From Lacrimispora sphenoides JCM 1415 (GTDB lineage: Bacteria > Bacillota > Clostridia > Lachnospirales > Lachnospiraceae), in contig NZ_LT630003.1 of the NCBI RefSeq assembly GCF_900105615.1, positions 2,294,001-2,358,000 on the forward strand: a DNA stretch of 64,000 bases, read 5' to 3'. The translations under genes were made by a program, and so were the position numbers. The notes below the pieces were generated by a model. The model did not search any database and was not told the origin of the DNA. It saw only the letters and a list, made by a program, of their open reading frames with translations. Position 1 is the stretch's first letter, and every line of letters starts with the position of its first letter. Of the stretch, positions 61,532-64,000 are shown piece by piece.

Positions 61532-62994
61532 CAGCCAATCCCCTCCTCTAAGAAGCTTCCCACATCCTGCTTATACCACCAGTCCGTGTAAGGCAGCTTC
61601 ACTCTTTTTGCCAGATTCTGTTCAAAGCTCCGGTTCCGTATGGTATCTAAAACCGTATGAGCGAACTCCAGGGTATGCTTATATCCGAATATCATGTATT
61701 CGTCCGCCACATAGACCGCCGGCGTTCCCTGTTTAATGGCCCATACCGTGGAGCCGGGATGGCGGGAAAGGTATAAATCAGGGCGGTACTTATTTAAGAT
61801 GTTCATTACCTCAAAGTTCTGCTGGTCCGCCACACTGGCTTCAAAATTGATCTCATTGTCAAGAAGATAACTCATGGCAGGAGGAACATCCCCATTTTCG
61901 TATTTCTTGTCATAATGCCATGCCAGCGCCCAAACCACTTCAATACCCAGCTCGTTTAACACTCTCGTCACCTCAAAGGTATAGCCCGGTCCCATTCCGA
62001 GAACCGCTTTTAATCCCTTTAATTCTTTCTTTACCGCTTCTATCTGGGGAATATAGATTTTTCTCTGTTCTTCTATGTAATGTTCCACTTCAAGCTGCTT
62101 GCCGGCAACTCTTCCGATTTCCCTAAGCCAGGTCTCAAATCCGACGATCCCTAAAGGATTGATGGTCCGGATATAGGGAACGCCGTATAGCTCTTCTAAG
62201 CCATTGCCCAGATAATTTCCAAGAACTCCGCAGATGCATGTCGTAGCAACGGATTCTGATAAATGTTCCAGTTCTTCCACCGTTGCGTTGGCATATAAAA
62301 ATATGGGCTCTAAATCAAAATTCTTAAACATTTCAATGATTTCATTTCTGGCGCTTTCAAAAAAGTTTTTAAAGTTAACGGTGTTTCTTTTCTGCTCTGG
62401 CGGCTTTACGATTCCGCTTAACACCGCATGATCGGATATATCAAACCCAGTCGCCCAAATCCGTGATTTAAAGCCCTCGCAGTGAACGGCTATGACAGGC
62501 ACCGGAATCTGGTCCTTTATCATCTCCACCACGCTGTCAATATCCTCTCCGATGATCCCCGTGGCACAGGAGCTGCTGACAAAAATTGCCTTTGGCTGGT
62601 AACGCCGGTTGACCTCCACAATGATATCTGCCAGCGCTTCTGTGGAACCGAAAATGGTATCATTCTCATTCATATCTGTACCAATATAGACGGATTTGTT
62701 TACGACCCCTCTTTTAGCAGCCACCTGATTGGTAATGATGTACTGAGAACTTGCCGTGGCCGAGCACCCGGAAGGGCCGTGGTGGATAACCGCCACATCC
62801 CGGATCCCTCCAAGCTGGCCGAGGGCACAGCCGGAAAGGCAGGTACTTGACTGGGAAAAACAGCGTCCGCAGCCCTTTAAGCTGCCGCATTTGCTCTGGC
62901 TGGCAAGATCATGCAAGTCTCCGACATATCCGGTTATGGAGCCTAGCCGGGTCTCCCTGGTGGCCAGATTTGAATTTGATAAATTAATTGCCAT
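61531..62994 (-). CDS. Nitrogenase component 1-like alpha-type subunit (D2), altered cofactor site
   Basis: The 487-residue NifD-like protein has P-cluster cysteines C52, C77 and C143 (25 and 66 apart). C255 (TTCICGVLG) matches the cofactor cysteine by its spacing to YGVPY, but the position of His442 is Y428 (GTPAVYV). The N2-site Gln and His are W180 and F184 in the CEGF loop. Its N-terminus carries four extra cysteines, C36, C42, C45 and C56, which could hold another Fe-S cluster. GGAGGTTAAAT precedes the ATG. It lies directly after cysK. Confidence 0.87.
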   Translation of the reverse strand: MAINLSNSNLATRETRLGSITGYVGDLHDLASQSKCGSLKGCGRCFSQSSTCLSGCALGQLGGIRDVAVIHHGPSGCSATASSQYIITNQVAAKRGVVNKSVYIGTDMNENDTIFGSTEALADIIVEVNRRYQPKAIFVSSSCATGIIGEDIDSVVEMIKDQIPVPVIAVHCEGFKSRIWATGFDISDHAVLSGIVKPPEQKRNTVNFKNFFESARNEIIEMFKNFDLEPIFLYANATVEELEHLSESVATTCICGVLGNYLGNGLEELYGVPYIRTINPLGIVGFETWLREIGRVAGKQLEVEHYIEEQRKIYIPQIEAVKKELKGLKAVLGMGPGYTFEVTRVLNELGIEVVWALAWHYDKKYENGDVPPAMSYLLDNEINFEASVADQQNFEVMNILNKYRPDLYLSRHPGSTVWAIKQGTPAVYVADEYMIFGYKHTLEFAHTVLDTIRNRSFEQNLAKRVKLPYTDWWYKQDVGSFLEEGIG

Positions 62995-63014
62995 ATTTAA
63001 CCTCCAAACTTTGA

Positions 63015-64000
63015 CTATGCTTCTTCAAAAAGCTTCGTGGACAGGTACCTAAGACCGGTATCCGCCAAAATAACTACAAGATTCTTCCCTTTGTTTTCCG
63101 TTCTTTTTGCCACCTGGGTTGCTGCGAAAATGGCGGCCCCGGAGGAGGTTCCCACTAAAATCCCGTCCGTCCTTGCAACTTCCTTTGCAGCTTCATATGC
63201 CTGATAGGTTTCCACCTCATATTTTTCATCGTAAATGCTTAAATCCATAGTATGGGGAATCCGTTCTGCGGGCACTCCTTCAAAGGGATGGACCCCTGTG
63301 ATATCCGGCGGCAGCGGATCCGTCTCATTGGGCAGGGAACCTGGCCCAGGCTGTATGGCGATGATCTTAATATTTTTATTTTTACTTTTTAAGTACCTTC
63401 CTGCTCCCGATATGGTTCCTCCTGTGCCGACACAGGCCACCAGAATATCCACCTTTCCCTCCGTATCCGCCCAGATCTCCGGCCCTGTGGTCGCTTCATG
63501 AACGGAAGGATTTGCCGGATTTTCGATCTGATTGACAAAGAAGTTGGTTTTTTCTTTTGACAGCACTTTCTCCTTTAAGGTTCTGACAGCCGCCACAAAA
63601 TCCCCGCCTGTTTCATCTAACACCGCCTGGACCTCCGGCACCTGGGAGAATCTGATTGCTTCTCCGCCAAAAGCTTTGATGTTTTTAAACCGCTCTTCAC
63701 TGACATTGTCCTGGACATATACCCGGAAGGAATATCCCCTGGCTGCCGCGATTGCCGCCATGCCGATCCCTGTATTTCCGCTGGTGGTCTCCACAATGGT
63801 ATACCCCGGCTTTAAGAGTCCTTTTTTTTCCGCATCGCCGATCATGGCAAGTGCTATCCTGTCTTTTACGCTCTGGTTGGGATTGAAATACTCAAGCTTT
63901 GCTATGATCTTCGCTTCCAGACCGTGTTTTCTTTCATAATTTTCCAGCTCCAAAAGAGGCGTTTTTCCTATGAGTTCCGTGATTGATTTATGAATATTAC
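63015..64000 (-). CDS. cysK: Cysteine synthase (O-acetylserine sulfhydrylase), N-terminus off the right edge
   Basis: The PLP enzyme joins sulfide and O-acetylserine to give cysteine. The internal TTG frame start is false: reading continues through NIHKSITELIGKTPLLELEN to base 64000, so the ATG lies a few codons further right. Motifs seen are NPNQSVKDRIA with the PLP lysine, TTSGNTGIG, and GTGGTISGAGRY. It is the first visible gene of the operon, 20 bases ahead of D2, which suggests sulfide is a product or an important co-substrate of the pathway. Confidence 0.95.
   Translation of the reverse strand, partial: NIHKSITELIGKTPLLELENYERKHGLEAKIIAKLEYFNPNQSVKDRIALAMIGDAEKKGLLKPGYTIVETTSGNTGIGMAAIAAARGYSFRVYVQDNVSEERFKNIKAFGGEAIRFSQVPEVQAVLDETGGDFVAAVRTLKEKVLSKEKTNFFVNQIENPANPSVHEATTGPEIWADTEGKVDILVACVGTGGTISGAGRYLKSKNKNIKIIAIQPGPGSLPNETDPLPPDITGVHPFEGVPAERIPHTMDLSIYDEKYEVETYQAYEAAKEVARTDGILVGTSSGAAIFAATQVAKRTENKGKNLVVILADTGLRYLSTKLFEEA

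Noticed and set aside
63015..63953. A complete cysK starting at 63953
   Set aside because: That codon is a TTG inside the conserved TPLLEL sequence; coding continues to the window edge.
50780..64000. A nitrogen fixation (nif) cluster
   Set aside because: No NifH, NifB, NifE/N or NifV is visible, the N2-site Gln and His are replaced in both D proteins, and the partners are amino acid importers and cysK.

Overview
The window looks like chromosomal DNA of an anaerobic, spore-forming member of the class Clostridia, most likely a Lachnospiraceae close to Lacrimispora or the former Clostridium sphenoides/saccharolyticum group. The grounds are the moderate GC content, strong GGAGG-type ribosome binding sites, a Spo0E-type phosphatase, a PdaA-type cortex deacetylase, a class III (anaerobic) ribonucleotide reductase, ScpAB, QueH and the absence of respiratory genes. 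The genus is inferred from gene content, not from a search. No tRNA, rRNA, CRISPR array or complete insertion sequence was seen.

Bases 1-50500 are mostly housekeeping, in short operons mainly on the minus strand: a truncated sensor gene, lgt with a coupled Spo0E-like gene, ychF, a short FNT channel, gltB-gltD, HPr, queH, rpoD, an argF-membrane protein-birA-mutY-lipid kinase operon, a patatin, an NfeD/SPFH pair, nadE with an rRNA methyltransferase, an Rrf2 regulator, an oxygen-binding-type diiron protein overlapping a PAS/HD-GYP gene, an NSS transporter, nrdD, hflX, dut-scpB-scpA, cell-envelope genes, arcC, pdaA and a mannose-family PTS with a tyrosine phosphatase and a PRD regulator. Several non-coding stretches are notable: a three-copy 51-bp tandem repeat in the gltB leader, three operator-like palindromes spaced exactly 30 bp at the argF promoter, a twice-repeated triple-hairpin leader before nrdD, and a MITE-like palindromic element flanked by a 9-bp direct repeat before arcC.

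Bases 50700-64000 hold the most unusual system: one long leftward operon, entering from beyond the right edge, with cysK, two separate nitrogenase component 1-like pairs (D2/K2 and D1/K1), a NifX/NifB-C-terminal-like cofactor protein, two polar amino acid-type ABC transporter sets and two substrate-binding lipoproteins. The P-cluster cysteines are visible in all four subunits. D1 also keeps counterparts of both cofactor ligands (Cys and His) but lacks the Gln and His that line the N2 site; D2 keeps the Cys, has Tyr where the His should be, and carries extra N-terminal cysteines. No NifH or NifB is inside the window. The layout fits uptake and reductive breakdown of small organosulfur or amino acid-like compounds, with released sulfide captured by CysK, rather than N2 fixation. 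That function is inferred.
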